From NCBI RefSeq assembly GCF_004349055.1, contig NZ_SMKX01000019.1, positions 1 to 64,000 on the forward strand: a stretch of DNA of 64,000 nucleotides. The letters run 5' to 3'. The notes below the pieces were generated by a model. That model was not told the DNA's origin. It saw only the letters and a list, made by a program, of their open reading frames with translations, and searched no databases. The stretch comes from Kribbella antibiotica. GTDB taxonomy: Bacteria; Actinomycetota; Actinomycetes; Propionibacteriales; Kribbellaceae. A program made the translations under genes and the position numbers. The stretch's first letter is position 1; each line of letters starts with the position of its first letter. Below are positions 31,434 to 41,119 of the stretch, in pieces.

Positions 31434-34325
31434 GTGACGGCTGAAATACGTCTGCTGGGTGAAGTGGACGCGCTGGTCGACGGGCGGCCGGTGGACCTCG
31501 GACCGCCGATGCAGCGGTGCATGCTGGCGGCCCTGGCAGTCGAGGCTGACCGAGTGGTGCCGGTGGATCGGTTGGTCGCGCGGGTCTGGGGTGCGGACGC
31601 GCCGCCACGCGCGCGAGCGACGCTGCACAGCTACATCTCCCGGCTTCGTGGGATCTTGTCCGGCGTGGCCGGAGTGAGCATCGTGCGACGCTCAGGCGGT
31701 TATGCACTGGTGACCGCCACCACGGAGCCGGTGCTCGACCTGCATCGATTCCGTGTTCTGTGCGCTCGCGCTCGTGAAGACGAGGGGGACGCAGCGCGCT
31801 GGTTGACCGAGGCTTTGGCCTTGTGGCGTGGCGATGCGCTGACCGGCTTGAATGGCAGTTGGGCCGAAGCGGAGCGCGACCAGTTGGGGCAGGAGCGGCT
31901 GGCGGCACAGCACGATCTGGTCGAGGCCCGGTTGCGTTCAGGACATGGTGAAGAGCTGGTTGCCGAGTTGTCTGCACGCGTCGGCGAGTATCCGTCGGAC
32001 GAGCGGGTGGCGAGCCAATACATGCTGGCGCTGTACCAAGCAGGACGAGCCGCCGAAGCGCTGCGGCATTACCAGCAGATCCGTACGTCGCTGGTCGAGG
32101 AACTGGGCGCCGATCCTGGCCCCGAGCTCCAGGACCTGCATCGGCAAATACTGGCCGCAGATCTGCCTCGCGCCGTCGCGCCCACCGACTCGGGGGCGAC
32201 CGCCGTCGTGGCGGGCCGCAACTGTCTTCCCCGTGATCTTCCGGACTTCACCGGGCGGGAGAACGAACTCGCCCGGCTGGCGGCGTCTGCCGATGACCTG
32301 GCCACCGTCTACACGGTCGACGGTATGGCGGGGGTCGGCAAGACCGCGTTCGCCGTCCACGCCGGCCACCTGCTGGCCGACAGGTTTCCGGACGGGGCGC
32401 TCTTTGTCGACCTGCAAGGCCACAGCGCGGGGAAGACGCCGCTGACCGCAGACGAGGCCCTGGACGTTCTGCTGGGTCAGCTCGCCATAGCGGTGACCGT
32501 TGACGCGAAGGCACAGTGGCGGGCAAAGACTGCGGCACTGCGGCTCCTGGTCATCTTCGACAACGCCGTGGACGAGTCCCAGGTGGCCCCGCTGCTGCCC
32601 GCCGGTCCCAGCCTCGTGATCGTGACGAGCCGAGCCAGGTTGCCGAACCTCGCCGGGGCACGACCGCTGTCCCTGGTCGTTCTGCCCGAAGAGGAAGCTA
32701 CGGCGTTCTTCGCGCGTCAGGTAGGCGCCGACAGGGCGGCGGCTGAGCCCGAGGCCGTGGCGCACATCGTCCGCATCTGCGCGGGTCTGCCGCTCGCGCT
32801 GCGGCTGTCCGGGGCGCGGCTGGCGCACCGTACGGCGTGGCCGGTCGCGCATCTTTCCGCGCAGCTGGCCAATGCGCGCGGGCGGTTGCCACAACTGTTC
32901 GCCGACCGCGAGGTTGCGCTGGCGTTCCGCATGTCCCATGAACACCTGCCCGCCGCGGACCAGCAGATCTTCTATGCGCTGGCCCGGCATCCCGGTGCCG
33001 ACGCGGACGCCGCAGTCCTCGCGGCGATGACTGACATGCCATTGGAGCGGGCTGACGACGCCCTGCAGCGGCTGGTTGATGTCCATCTGGCCGAGGAACC
33101 CGTGCCCGGCCGATACCGCCAGCACGACCTGCTGCGGCAGTACGCCCGCAGTCTGTCTGATGACCCTCAGATGACCGAGAAGATGCTCGACCACTACATA
33201 ACGGCCATCGCAGATGCGACAGCCCAGCAGGCTGGCAGCGGCCCGGAGGCCGACGCGGCGCACGCTTGGTTGATTGTGGAGCGCGGCAACTTGCTGGCCG
33301 CGACGCGCTGTGCCGCGGCTGAGGGATACAGCAACCACGCCTGGCGGCTGACGATCTCCTTCTGGCACTTCCTGGGTCGCGACGTCGCCGACGATCCGAT
33401 CGAGCTGCTCGAGCAGGGCCTGGCTACGGCGCAGGAGACGGGCGAGGGCGGTGAGGGACTGCTGAGCACTCTGCTGGCGCTCGCCCACTGGTCAGCCGGC
33501 CACACCTCACGCGCCTACGATCTGCTGACCGCCTCGGCGAAGCAGCAGGAGAACACCGAGTCGCACGCGCACACTCTCGCCTTGCTTGGTCTGATGCACC
33601 TGCAACGCGGAGCCCATGCGCAGGCAGCACAGCATGCGGAAGCAGCCTTCAACGAGCTCGCCGAACTCGGGCGTCTGTCCCCGCTCGGCATCGACGCCAA
33701 AGTCATCACCTCCTGGACCCGCGGCGTCGTCCACGGGCTGAACGGCGAGCACGAGACCGCGCTGGCCTACCTGCGAACGGCCTACAACGACTGCGAAGCA
33801 CTAGGCCAGGTCAGCCCCAACGACCACGTGCTCACCGCGCTGGCCCGATGCCTCATCGCGCTCGGCGCCTCCGAAGAAGCCCTCGGCCACCTCCACCAGG
33901 CACGCGACCTGCGGCAGCGGATCGACGACCGTGAAGGCGAAGCCGAAACCTTGATTCTCATCGGAACAGCCCATCGCTCGTCAGGACATGCCCACGACGC
34001 CCTGGAGCCACTACGCGCCGCGGTGACCATGCTCGACGACGATGCCCGGCTCCAGGCCCACGCCCGAATCGAACTCGGCCGGACCCTCGCCGTACTGGGA
34101 ATCACCACCGAGGCCATCGAGCACTACGACCTCGCCCTCACCCTCGCAACTCAGGGGGAGCACCTCCACGAACAAGCCCAGGCGCACCACGAACTCGCCG
34201 CACTGCTCAATGAAGACGACCCTGAGCTGTCCCAGAAACACCAACAGACGGCAGCAAAGATCTCCACCCAGCTCGACCTGAACCAGCCGGCCTCGCTACC
34301 GCATCTACGCCCCGCCGGCTGGTGA
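31434..34325 (+). CDS. AfsR/SARP-family transcriptional regulator with NB-ARC and TPR domains
   Basis: This 963-residue regulator contains an OmpR-like winged helix (about 1-95, IRLLGEVDALVDGRPVDL), a bacterial transcriptional activator domain (about 100-245), a STAND/NB-ARC ATPase with P-loop DGMAGVGKTAFAV near residue 297 and LLVIFDNA as Walker B, and a C-terminal TPR array (about 620-940). GTG 31434 follows AGGGGG at 6 nt. Such proteins switch on secondary-metabolite genes, but no biosynthetic cluster adjoins it here. Confidence 0.92.
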   Translation: MTAEIRLLGEVDALVDGRPVDLGPPMQRCMLAALAVEADRVVPVDRLVARVWGADAPPRARATLHSYISRLRGILSGVAGVSIVRRSGGYALVTATTEPVLDLHRFRVLCARAREDEGDAARWLTEALALWRGDALTGLNGSWAEAERDQLGQERLAAQHDLVEARLRSGHGEELVAELSARVGEYPSDERVASQYMLALYQAGRAAEALRHYQQIRTSLVEELGADPGPELQDLHRQILAADLPRAVAPTDSGATAVVAGRNCLPRDLPDFTGRENELARLAASADDLATVYTVDGMAGVGKTAFAVHAGHLLADRFPDGALFVDLQGHSAGKTPLTADEALDVLLGQLAIAVTVDAKAQWRAKTAALRLLVIFDNAVDESQVAPLLPAGPSLVIVTSRARLPNLAGARPLSLVVLPEEEATAFFARQVGADRAAAEPEAVAHIVRICAGLPLALRLSGARLAHRTAWPVAHLSAQLANARGRLPQLFADREVALAFRMSHEHLPAADQQIFYALARHPGADADAAVLAAMTDMPLERADDALQRLVDVHLAEEPVPGRYRQHDLLRQYARSLSDDPQMTEKMLDHYITAIADATAQQAGSGPEADAAHAWLIVERGNLLAATRCAAAEGYSNHAWRLTISFWHFLGRDVADDPIELLEQGLATAQETGEGGEGLLSTLLALAHWSAGHTSRAYDLLTASAKQQENTESHAHTLALLGLMHLQRGAHAQAAQHAEAAFNELAELGRLSPLGIDAKVITSWTRGVVHGLNGEHETALAYLRTAYNDCEALGQVSPNDHVLTALARCLIALGASEEALGHLHQARDLRQRIDDREGEAETLILIGTAHRSSGHAHDALEPLRAAVTMLDDDARLQAHARIELGRTLAVLGITTEAIEHYDLALTLATQGEHLHEQAQAHHELAALLNEDDPELSQKHQQTAAKISTQLDLNQPASLPHLRPAGW

Positions 34326-34381
34326 ACCCGCGGTCAGCCGCGGCCCCGAAACACATAACCGCAGGTCAGTGAGGGGTTTTG

Positions 34382-34455
34382 CGCGCCAGGCAGGACTCGA
34401 ACCTGCGACCAACGGATTAGAAGTCCGACGCTCTATCCAGCTGAGCTACTGGCGC
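34382..34455 (-). tRNA. tRNA-Arg (anticodon TCT)
   Basis: A complete 74-nt cloverleaf reads on the minus strand. The acceptor arm is GCGCCAG (34455-34449) with CTGGCGC plus discriminator G, the D-arm GCTC-AGCTGGATA-GAGC, the anticodon loop CTTCTAA and the T-arm GCAGG-TTCGAGT-CCTGC. The anticodon TCT reads AGA/AGG. CCA is not encoded. Confidence 0.95.
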
Positions 34456-34601
34456 ATGCCAGGAAGAGTCTGTCAGATGGGCGGGTGATCGCGCTGCCGG
34501 GTTGCTCGGTGTGGCGTGGAAGTACAGGGTTGTCGTTCCATCACGGTAACGCCGCGTGGGCGGTTCTGCCGTCTGGTGGGTGATCCAACTAGGCTGCGGG
34601 C

Positions 34602-36101
34602 ATGAGTTACCCCTCACCAGGCCCAGCCGGGCCGCCGCAGCCCGCGGCGCCGGCGTATCCGGGCGGCGGACAGCAACCGCAGCCGAACGTGCTCGGGGAC
34701 CATCCGGTCCCCGGACAACGGCGGAATCGCCAGGTGCTGATCGGCATCGTGGTCGTGGTGCTGATGGCGATCGCCGGGCTGGCGATCTGTGCGATCGTGG
34801 CGGATTCGACGGGTGCGGGCGGCTTCACCTGGGGGATGGCCTTCGCGATGGTGCCGGTGATCCCGGTCATCGGGCTGTACCTGTGGCTGGACCGCTACGA
34901 ACCGGAGCCGACCAGGTACATTCTGTTCGCGCTGTGCTGGGGTGCCTTCATTGCGACGCTGGTCGCGATCTTCATCAACACCGAGGTCGCCAAGCAGCTG
35001 GCCGAGACCGGGGCCGGCGGGGACCGGTCGGCGATCTTCGTGGCGCCGCCGGTGGAGGAGTTCGCCAAGGGGTCCGTCATCCTGCTGCTGGCGCTGGTGC
35101 GCCGCAAGGAGTTCGACGGGATCATCGACGGGCTGGTCTACGCCGGGATGGTCGGAGTCGGTTTCGCCTTTACCGAGAACATCCTCTACTACGGCCGCAT
35201 CTTCAGTGAGCTGTCGAACGAGGGCGGCAGCAACGCCGGTCTGCAGGGCGTGCTGGTCCTCTTCATCCTGCGCGGCGTGATGTCGCCGTTCGCGCATCCA
35301 CTCTTCACATCGTTCACCGCGATCGGGATCGGCATCGCCGTCCGGCATCGCAGTACGGCGGTGCGCTTCCTGGCGCCGGTGGTCGGCTTCCTGGCTGCGG
35401 TGCTCGCGCACGCGGCCTGGAACGCGTCGGCCAGCTGGGCCGAGGGCACGGGTTTCCTGCTCGCCTACTTCCTGCTGATGGTGCCGATCTTCGTCGGCAT
35501 GGTGATCTTCGCGCTGGTGCTGCGCTCGCGTGAAGGCAAGATGATCGCGTCGCGGCTCTACGACTACGTGCGGTTCGGCTGGCTGGTCGCTCCGGAAGTG
35601 CCGCTGATCGCGACCATGCGCGGCCGCAAGGCGCTCCGGCAGAACGCCCGCCGGTACGGCGGCCAGGCCGAAGCTGCTGCGAAGGCGTTCCAGGCGAACG
35701 CGACCGACCTGGCGTATCTGCGGGACAAGATCGTCCGGCAAGTGATCGGGCCGGAGGCTCTCACCGATGAGAAGCGGCTGCTCGACGAGCTGCGTGCTCG
35801 GCGGGCCAGTGTTCCCTTCCCGCCGATGCCGGCCTTCCCGCAGGCGATGCCGCCGGGCGGGCCAGGTGGACCGGGCGCTTACGGCCCGCCGCAGCCGGGT
35901 CCGGGTGACTGGCAGGGCGGTGGGGGAGTACAGGATGTGCCTGCACCGGGTGGACCTGGACAGGGTGGTTACGGAGGGCCTCAGCCGGGGTATCCATCGG
36001 GGCAACCCGGTTACCCAGCGAGCCAGCCCGGTTACCCACCGGGACCCCCTGGTCCGCAAGGATCGCCGGGAGGATACGGTCCGTATCCACCATCTCAGTG
36101 A
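34602..36101 (+). CDS. PrsW-family intramembrane metalloprotease
   Basis: This 499-residue protein has a Pro/Gln-rich cytosolic N-terminus (1-40), 8-9 membrane segments and the PrsW signatures PPVEEFAKG (E-E-x-x-K), TENILYY and HPLFTS with a later AHAAWN. The C-terminal 95 residues are Pro/Gly/Tyr-rich with repeated GYP units, probably disordered. TAGGCT (34590-34595) lies 6 nt upstream of the ATG and no Shine-Dalgarno is present, so translation is probably leaderless. Relatives cleave membrane anti-sigma factors; no sigma gene adjoins. Confidence 0.9.
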   Translation: MSYPSPGPAGPPQPAAPAYPGGGQQPQPNVLGDHPVPGQRRNRQVLIGIVVVVLMAIAGLAICAIVADSTGAGGFTWGMAFAMVPVIPVIGLYLWLDRYEPEPTRYILFALCWGAFIATLVAIFINTEVAKQLAETGAGGDRSAIFVAPPVEEFAKGSVILLLALVRRKEFDGIIDGLVYAGMVGVGFAFTENILYYGRIFSELSNEGGSNAGLQGVLVLFILRGVMSPFAHPLFTSFTAIGIGIAVRHRSTAVRFLAPVVGFLAAVLAHAAWNASASWAEGTGFLLAYFLLMVPIFVGMVIFALVLRSREGKMIASRLYDYVRFGWLVAPEVPLIATMRGRKALRQNARRYGGQAEAAAKAFQANATDLAYLRDKIVRQVIGPEALTDEKRLLDELRARRASVPFPPMPAFPQAMPPGGPGGPGAYGPPQPGPGDWQGGGGVQDVPAPGGPGQGGYGGPQPGYPSGQPGYPASQPGYPPGPPGPQGSPGGYGPYPPSQ

Positions 36102-36191
36102 CTGCCACCCGTCCACGCCGCCAAACGGGGATGACGATGACTTTGCTTCTGTGCCGTCCGACCGGGCACTCTGTGCTCGTGGACGGACGCC

Positions 36192-39100
36192 GTGGCTGAC
36201 ATGAAGTCAGCAGCTGGTGAAGGTCCGGAGCCACAGGTTCCGGGCCGGGACCAGCCTGCCCAGGAGCTGGCCAGCCTGATCGCGCAGTCCGAGGCCGGTG
36301 CCAAGGGCAAAGGCTTCTGGCGCCGTCGCCGGCGCAAGAACGCGACCCCTGAGCCCGCCGCGACGCCGTCGGTGGATGCCGAGGCGGACGCGAAGTCTGC
36401 CGAGCCCTCTGAGGACAAGCCCGCGGAAACTGTCAAGGCTGCGGCTGAGGCGCCGACGAGCACCGTCGAGACGGCAAATGACGAGTCGGCGAGCGGTAAG
36501 CCGACGGAGGCCGCCGAGTCTGCCGACGAATCCGCGGTGGAGACGGCTGAGCCTGTGGAGTCGGCTGAGCCTGCTGCTGAGGAGACCGAGAAGTCGGTCG
36601 ACGCGGCAACGGACGCTCCCGCGGACGGTTCTGCCGAAGCTGACGCGCCCGAGGGCGACGCTGCGACTGCTTCTTCTGACGATGACGACGAGTCGAGCTC
36701 CGTTGCCGGTGCCGAGGCTGCTGAGGATGATGTGGCCGTGGCGACGAAGTCCGACGCGGACGACGAAGCGCAAGCTCCCGAAGCAGCCGACTCTGAGGAC
36801 AAGGCTGCCGCTGACGTAGCTGAGGTGCCGGAAGAGGCTGACGAGCGGCCGCGGCCGACTGTCGGTGTGGTGTACGAGCCGGATGAGTCGCCGGACGGGT
36901 TCCCGTTGGAGTACGGCAACATCATTGTTGGGCTGCCCAAGCAGGGTGATGCGTCGCCGGACGATATTGATGAAGCCCGTGCCTACGCCGAAGAGCTCCG
37001 CGCCGTCGAGTCTGCCGGTGTGGAGCCGGTGCAGGTCGAGCCCGCGGAAGACACCGTCGTCGAGGACTCGGAGACCCCGGTCGCCGAGGAGACAGATGTC
37101 GTTGCGGCCGAGTCTGCCGTCGATGACGCTGCCGACGAGCCGGCCGAGGCTGTTGCTGCCGACAAGGCTGTGTCGTCGGACGAGGTCGAGCCGGAGGTGG
37201 ACGACGCAGCGGAAGCCGTCGCCACTACCGAAGATGTCGAAGGCGAGGCTGCGGAGGACGGAGCCGCCGAGGTGACGGCGCCGGAGGCTGAGCAGACGGC
37301 GGCTGACGTCGAGCCGGAGGCGGAACCGGAAGCTGCGGTCGCCGAGGAGCCGACGGAAGCCGAGGAGCCGACGGAAGCCGAGGAGCCGACGGAAGCCGAC
37401 GAGCAGGCTGAGGCCGAGGAGCCGACGGCCGAGGTTGTCGACGACGAATCCGGCGATGAGGCTGCGGAGGCGGTTGTCGACCAGCCCGACGAGGAGCCTG
37501 GCGACGAAGTTGCTGAGGTTGCCGACGAGGATTCTGCCGACGAGTCCACTGAGCAGGCTTCGGAAGATTCAGCTGAGGGTGAGTCGGCGGAGGCTGAGAG
37601 CTCTGCGGACGAGGTTGTCGAGGAGCCGGTTGAGGTCGAGCTGACGGCGGAGGAGCTGGCTGAGCAGTTGGCGGCTGAGCAGGCCGCGATGGCTTTGATC
37701 ACGGCTCTGATGAAGCTGCGGGGCGCGCTGGCTGGGAGCCGGTTGCCTTTGGACGTTGTGGGGGCCGATGAGGCTCGGCAGCAGCAGAAGGCGATGCTCG
37801 ACCAGTTGGACGACTACATCCTGCCGCGGTTGGTGCAGTTGGAGGCGCCGATTCTGGCGGTCGTCGGTGGGTCCACCGGCGCCGGTAAGTCGACGTTGGT
37901 GAACTCGGTGATCGGCAAGGTGGTCAGCGAGCCGGGTGTGCTGCGGCCGACGACGCGGTCGCCGGTGCTGATTCATCACCCGGCCGATGGCGACTGGTTC
38001 ATCGGTGACCGGGTGCTGCCGGGGATGGCGCGGACGAGCGCGGAGAGCCCGGGCGGCATGGAGGATCCGGGGCAGCTGCGGCTGGTCTCGTCGGACACCG
38101 TGCCGCGTGGCCTTGCAGTGCTGGATGCTCCGGACATCGACTCGGTGGTCGAGGCGAACCGGGATCTGGCCACACAGTTGCTGGCGGCCGCCGATCTCTG
38201 GCTCTTCGTCACGACGGCAGCGCGCTACTCCGACGCAGTGCCGTGGGAGTTCCTGCAGAGCGCTTCGGATCGCAGTACGGCGGTTGCCGTGGTGCTGGAC
38301 CGGGCGCCGACCGAGACGATCGACGACATCACCGGGCACCTCGCGCAGATGCTGCTGGAGCGCGGGCTCGGCGACTCGCCGTTGTTCTCGATCAAGGAAA
38401 CAGTTGTCGACGGCAACGGAATGCTGCCGGACGAAAGCGTTGCCTCGATCCGGGAATGGCTGGCCGACCTGGCCGCCGACGCCGAGGGACGTGCTGCGGT
38501 CGTGCGCCGGACGCTTCATGGCGCGGTCACCTCGATGGTGAAGACGACTCCGCCGTTCGCTGCCGCAGTGCGGGCGCAGGGTGACACCGCGGTCGAGCTG
38601 CGGTCGAGTGTCGAGGCTGCCTACGACCAGGCGGTCAAGGGCATCGCGACCTCGACCCAGGATGCGACCTTGCTGCGCGGCGAAGTGCTGGCGCGCTGGC
38701 AGGAGTTCGTCGGGACCGGCGAGCTGCTGAAGGGTCTGCAGGGCAACTCGAGCAAGCTGCGGGAGAAGGTCAAGAAGTCGATCGGCACCACGCCGGCACC
38801 GACCCGCGACCTGAACGACGCGGTCGAGTCCGGGCTGTTGTCGTTGCTGATCGAGCAGGCCGAGGCGGCTGCCGAGCGCGCGGAGAAGATCTGGCAGGCG
38901 ACGTCCGCCGGACGCCAGCTCCTCGCTGCGGCCAAGACCGCACCGGACACAGTCGCCGGCGAGGCGGTGGCGACCGAGACCGAGACCGACACTGAGCTCG
39001 CGCTCGGGGCGATGTCCCCCGATTTCGCGGCCAAGGCGGAGCGGGCCGTCAAGGAGTGGCAGGCCGGTGTCCTCGAACTCGTCCGCAAGGTCGGGACCGA

Positions 39101-39443
39101 GAAGCGGCTGGCGGCGCGCATCCTGGACGCTGGGGTGAACGGGCTGTCGTTGTCGGTCATGGTGGTCCTTTTCGCCGAGAACGCAGGGATCCCGACCGGT
39201 GCCGAGGCGAGTATCGGTGTCGGTAGCGCGGTGGTCGGGCAGAAGCTGCTGACCGCGGTCTTCGGCGACGCGGCGGTGCAGACCCTGATGTCGAAGTCGC
39301 GCGCGGATCTTGACGGTAAGGTTCATGCCTTGATGGATGCCGAATTCGCCCGGTATCTGGCGGTCCTCGACCAGCATCCGGTCGATCCCGAGGCTGCCAG
39401 GCAACTGACCGAGGCCGCGCGCGCGGTGGAGGACTGCACGTGA
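36192..39443 (+). CDS. Dynamin-like GTPase with long acidic N-terminal region
   Basis: This 1083-residue protein begins with about 500 residues of Ala/Glu/Asp/Pro-rich low-complexity sequence, interrupted by a basic patch (FWRRRRRKN, near 38-46) and a short hydrophobic-containing segment (GFPLEYGNIIVGLPKQGD, near 235-255). A GTPase domain follows, with P-loop GGSTGAGKST near residue 560, AVLDAPDIDSV as G3, helical stalk-like regions and a C-terminal hydrophobic stretch (GLSLSVMVVLFAENAG). GTG 36192 or ATG 36201 may be the start. It overlaps the next GTPase gene by GTGA; the pair resembles two-gene bacterial dynamin systems such as Streptomyces DynA/DynB, by layout only. Confidence 0.82.
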   Translation: MADMKSAAGEGPEPQVPGRDQPAQELASLIAQSEAGAKGKGFWRRRRRKNATPEPAATPSVDAEADAKSAEPSEDKPAETVKAAAEAPTSTVETANDESASGKPTEAAESADESAVETAEPVESAEPAAEETEKSVDAATDAPADGSAEADAPEGDAATASSDDDDESSSVAGAEAAEDDVAVATKSDADDEAQAPEAADSEDKAAADVAEVPEEADERPRPTVGVVYEPDESPDGFPLEYGNIIVGLPKQGDASPDDIDEARAYAEELRAVESAGVEPVQVEPAEDTVVEDSETPVAEETDVVAAESAVDDAADEPAEAVAADKAVSSDEVEPEVDDAAEAVATTEDVEGEAAEDGAAEVTAPEAEQTAADVEPEAEPEAAVAEEPTEAEEPTEAEEPTEADEQAEAEEPTAEVVDDESGDEAAEAVVDQPDEEPGDEVAEVADEDSADESTEQASEDSAEGESAEAESSADEVVEEPVEVELTAEELAEQLAAEQAAMALITALMKLRGALAGSRLPLDVVGADEARQQQKAMLDQLDDYILPRLVQLEAPILAVVGGSTGAGKSTLVNSVIGKVVSEPGVLRPTTRSPVLIHHPADGDWFIGDRVLPGMARTSAESPGGMEDPGQLRLVSSDTVPRGLAVLDAPDIDSVVEANRDLATQLLAAADLWLFVTTAARYSDAVPWEFLQSASDRSTAVAVVLDRAPTETIDDITGHLAQMLLERGLGDSPLFSIKETVVDGNGMLPDESVASIREWLADLAADAEGRAAVVRRTLHGAVTSMVKTTPPFAAAVRAQGDTAVELRSSVEAAYDQAVKGIATSTQDATLLRGEVLARWQEFVGTGELLKGLQGNSSKLREKVKKSIGTTPAPTRDLNDAVESGLLSLLIEQAEAAAERAEKIWQATSAGRQLLAAAKTAPDTVAGEAVATETETDTELALGAMSPDFAAKAERAVKEWQAGVLELVRKVGTEKRLAARILDAGVNGLSLSVMVVLFAENAGIPTGAEASIGVGSAVVGQKLLTAVFGDAAVQTLMSKSRADLDGKVHALMDAEFARYLAVLDQHPVDPEAARQLTEAARAVEDCT
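37344..37397 (+). repeat. 18-bp tandem repeat inside the acidic domain
   Basis: Three identical copies of GAGGAGCCGACGGAAGCC encode the EEPTEA hexapeptide. They mark recent slippage-type growth of the disordered region. Confidence 0.9.
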
Positions 39444-41119
39444 CGGAAACGACGGAGACGGTCAAAGGCCCGGTGCGGGCTGCGACCGACGTCCTGACCA
39501 AGATCGACGCTCTCGAGAAGGCCGCGACGGCTGGTCAGGGCCGGCTCGATCCGGTTGTGCTGACCGAGGCCACCCAGATCGTCGACCGGGCCGGGCAGCG
39601 GCTGCGGATGTCCGGCGAGCTGACTGTGGTCGCACTGGCCGGGGCCACCGGCTCCGGGAAGTCGTCGCTGTTCAACGCGATGACCGGCCTGGATCTGGCC
39701 GCGATCGGCACCCGCCGGCCGACCAGCTCGATGCCGCTGGCCTGTGTCTGGGGTGAGGAGCCGGCCGGTGAGGTGCTGAACTGGCTGGGCATCCCGCGCC
39801 GGCACCAGGTGCAGCACCGCAGCTCGCTGGAGGACGCGCAGTCGGAGGACCTCGACGGTCTGATCCTGCTCGACCTGCCCGACCACGACTCGATCGAGGT
39901 CGAGCACCGGCTCATCGTCGACCGCCTCGTCGAGCTGGTCGATCTGCTCGTCTGGGTGGTCGACCCGCAGAAGTACGCCGACGCGGCGCTGCACGACCGC
40001 TACATCAAGCCCTACGCCTCGCACTCCGGGGTGATGGTCTTTGCGCTGAACCACGTCGACAAGCTCACGCCGGATCAGCAGAAGAGCTGCCTGAACGACC
40101 TCGAGCGGTTGCTGAAGACCGATGGCGTCAAGGCGCCGACAGTCGTGGCGACCTCTGCGGTCAGTGGTGACGGACTCGACGAGGTCCGCGGCCTGCTGGT
40201 CAAGCGAGTCAGCAACAAGCGCTCGGCCAAGGAGCGGCTCGCCGCCGACGTGGATCGCGTCGCGGACCGGATGGCGAGCCAGTGTGGCACCGCCAAGACT
40301 CCGGAGATCGCCGACGCCGAGGTCAACGAACTGGTCGAGGCGCTCTCCGACGCGAGTGGTCTGCCGGTGGTGGTCGACGCCGTCCGTCGCTCCTACCTGC
40401 AGCGTGCTCAGGCGGCGACGGGGTGGCCGCTGACCAAGTGGATCGGTCGGCTGCGGCCGGACCCGCTGCGTGGTCTTCAGCTTGACGAGGTCTCTCGCCA
40501 ACAGGGCAAGGCATTGCGCAAGTCCACGGCGAGCGATGTCGCCACCGCCCGCACTTTGTTGCCTGCGGCAACACCAGTGCAGCGGGCCCGGATGGACAGT
40601 GCGGTGCGCACCATCACCGACCGCGCGGCGGCCGGCCTGTCGCGGCCGTGGGCCGACTCGGTCCGGACTGCGATCCGCCGCCGCGAGGAGTCGCTGGGCG
40701 ACGAGCTCGACCAGGCTGTCGCACGGACGGACCTCGGCAACTCCACCAACCCTGGTTGGTGGAGTGCGGCCAAGTTCATTCAGTGGCTGCTCTTCCTGGT
40801 CGCATTGGGTGGTGCAGCCTGGCTGCTCGCTGCCCTGGTGGCGCGGATCGCCGGTGCCGGTGAGGTGCCGCTGCCGAGTGCGGGTGGCATCGCGTACGCC
40901 TGGATCATGCTGGTCGGTGGAGCAGCCCTCGGTCTCGGACTCGCAGTGCTCTGCCGGTTGGTAGCCGTCAGCGGTGCTGCGCGGCGGGCTCGTGCGGCTG
41001 AGCAGGCGCTGCGCAGCGAACTCGAGAGGGTTGCCGACAGCCACATCGTGGCACCGGCCCGGGCCGAGCTCGACGCCTACAGCACCTGCCGCGACACGCT
41101 CGCCATCGCTCGGGGCTAA
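39440..41119 (+). CDS. Membrane-anchored GTPase (YfjP/dynamin-like partner)
   Basis: This 559-residue GTPase has G1 GATGSGKSS (about residue 69), G3 DLPDHDS, G4 NHVDK and G5-like TSAVSG, a helical middle region, and two membrane segments near the C-terminus (about 450-475 and 485-508) followed by an arginine-rich amphipathic helix. It starts with GTG overlapping the upstream GTPase stop (GTGA). The two proteins likely act together in membrane remodelling or septation; that is inferred from family analogy. It ends 4 bp inside the convergent epoxide hydrolase gene. Confidence 0.88.
   Translation: MTETTETVKGPVRAATDVLTKIDALEKAATAGQGRLDPVVLTEATQIVDRAGQRLRMSGELTVVALAGATGSGKSSLFNAMTGLDLAAIGTRRPTSSMPLACVWGEEPAGEVLNWLGIPRRHQVQHRSSLEDAQSEDLDGLILLDLPDHDSIEVEHRLIVDRLVELVDLLVWVVDPQKYADAALHDRYIKPYASHSGVMVFALNHVDKLTPDQQKSCLNDLERLLKTDGVKAPTVVATSAVSGDGLDEVRGLLVKRVSNKRSAKERLAADVDRVADRMASQCGTAKTPEIADAEVNELVEALSDASGLPVVVDAVRRSYLQRAQAATGWPLTKWIGRLRPDPLRGLQLDEVSRQQGKALRKSTASDVATARTLLPAATPVQRARMDSAVRTITDRAAAGLSRPWADSVRTAIRRREESLGDELDQAVARTDLGNSTNPGWWSAAKFIQWLLFLVALGGAAWLLAALVARIAGAGEVPLPSAGGIAYAWIMLVGGAALGLGLAVLCRLVAVSGAARRARAAEQALRSELERVADSHIVAPARAELDAYSTCRDTLAIARG

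Noticed and set aside
34382-34455. Integrated element at the tRNA-Arg gene
   Set aside because: No integrase nor repeated tRNA 3' end was seen on either side.
39323-41044. 573-codon open frame opposite the second GTPase
   Set aside because: Complement of a strongly supported gene; sequence is Arg/His/Gln-rich without motifs.
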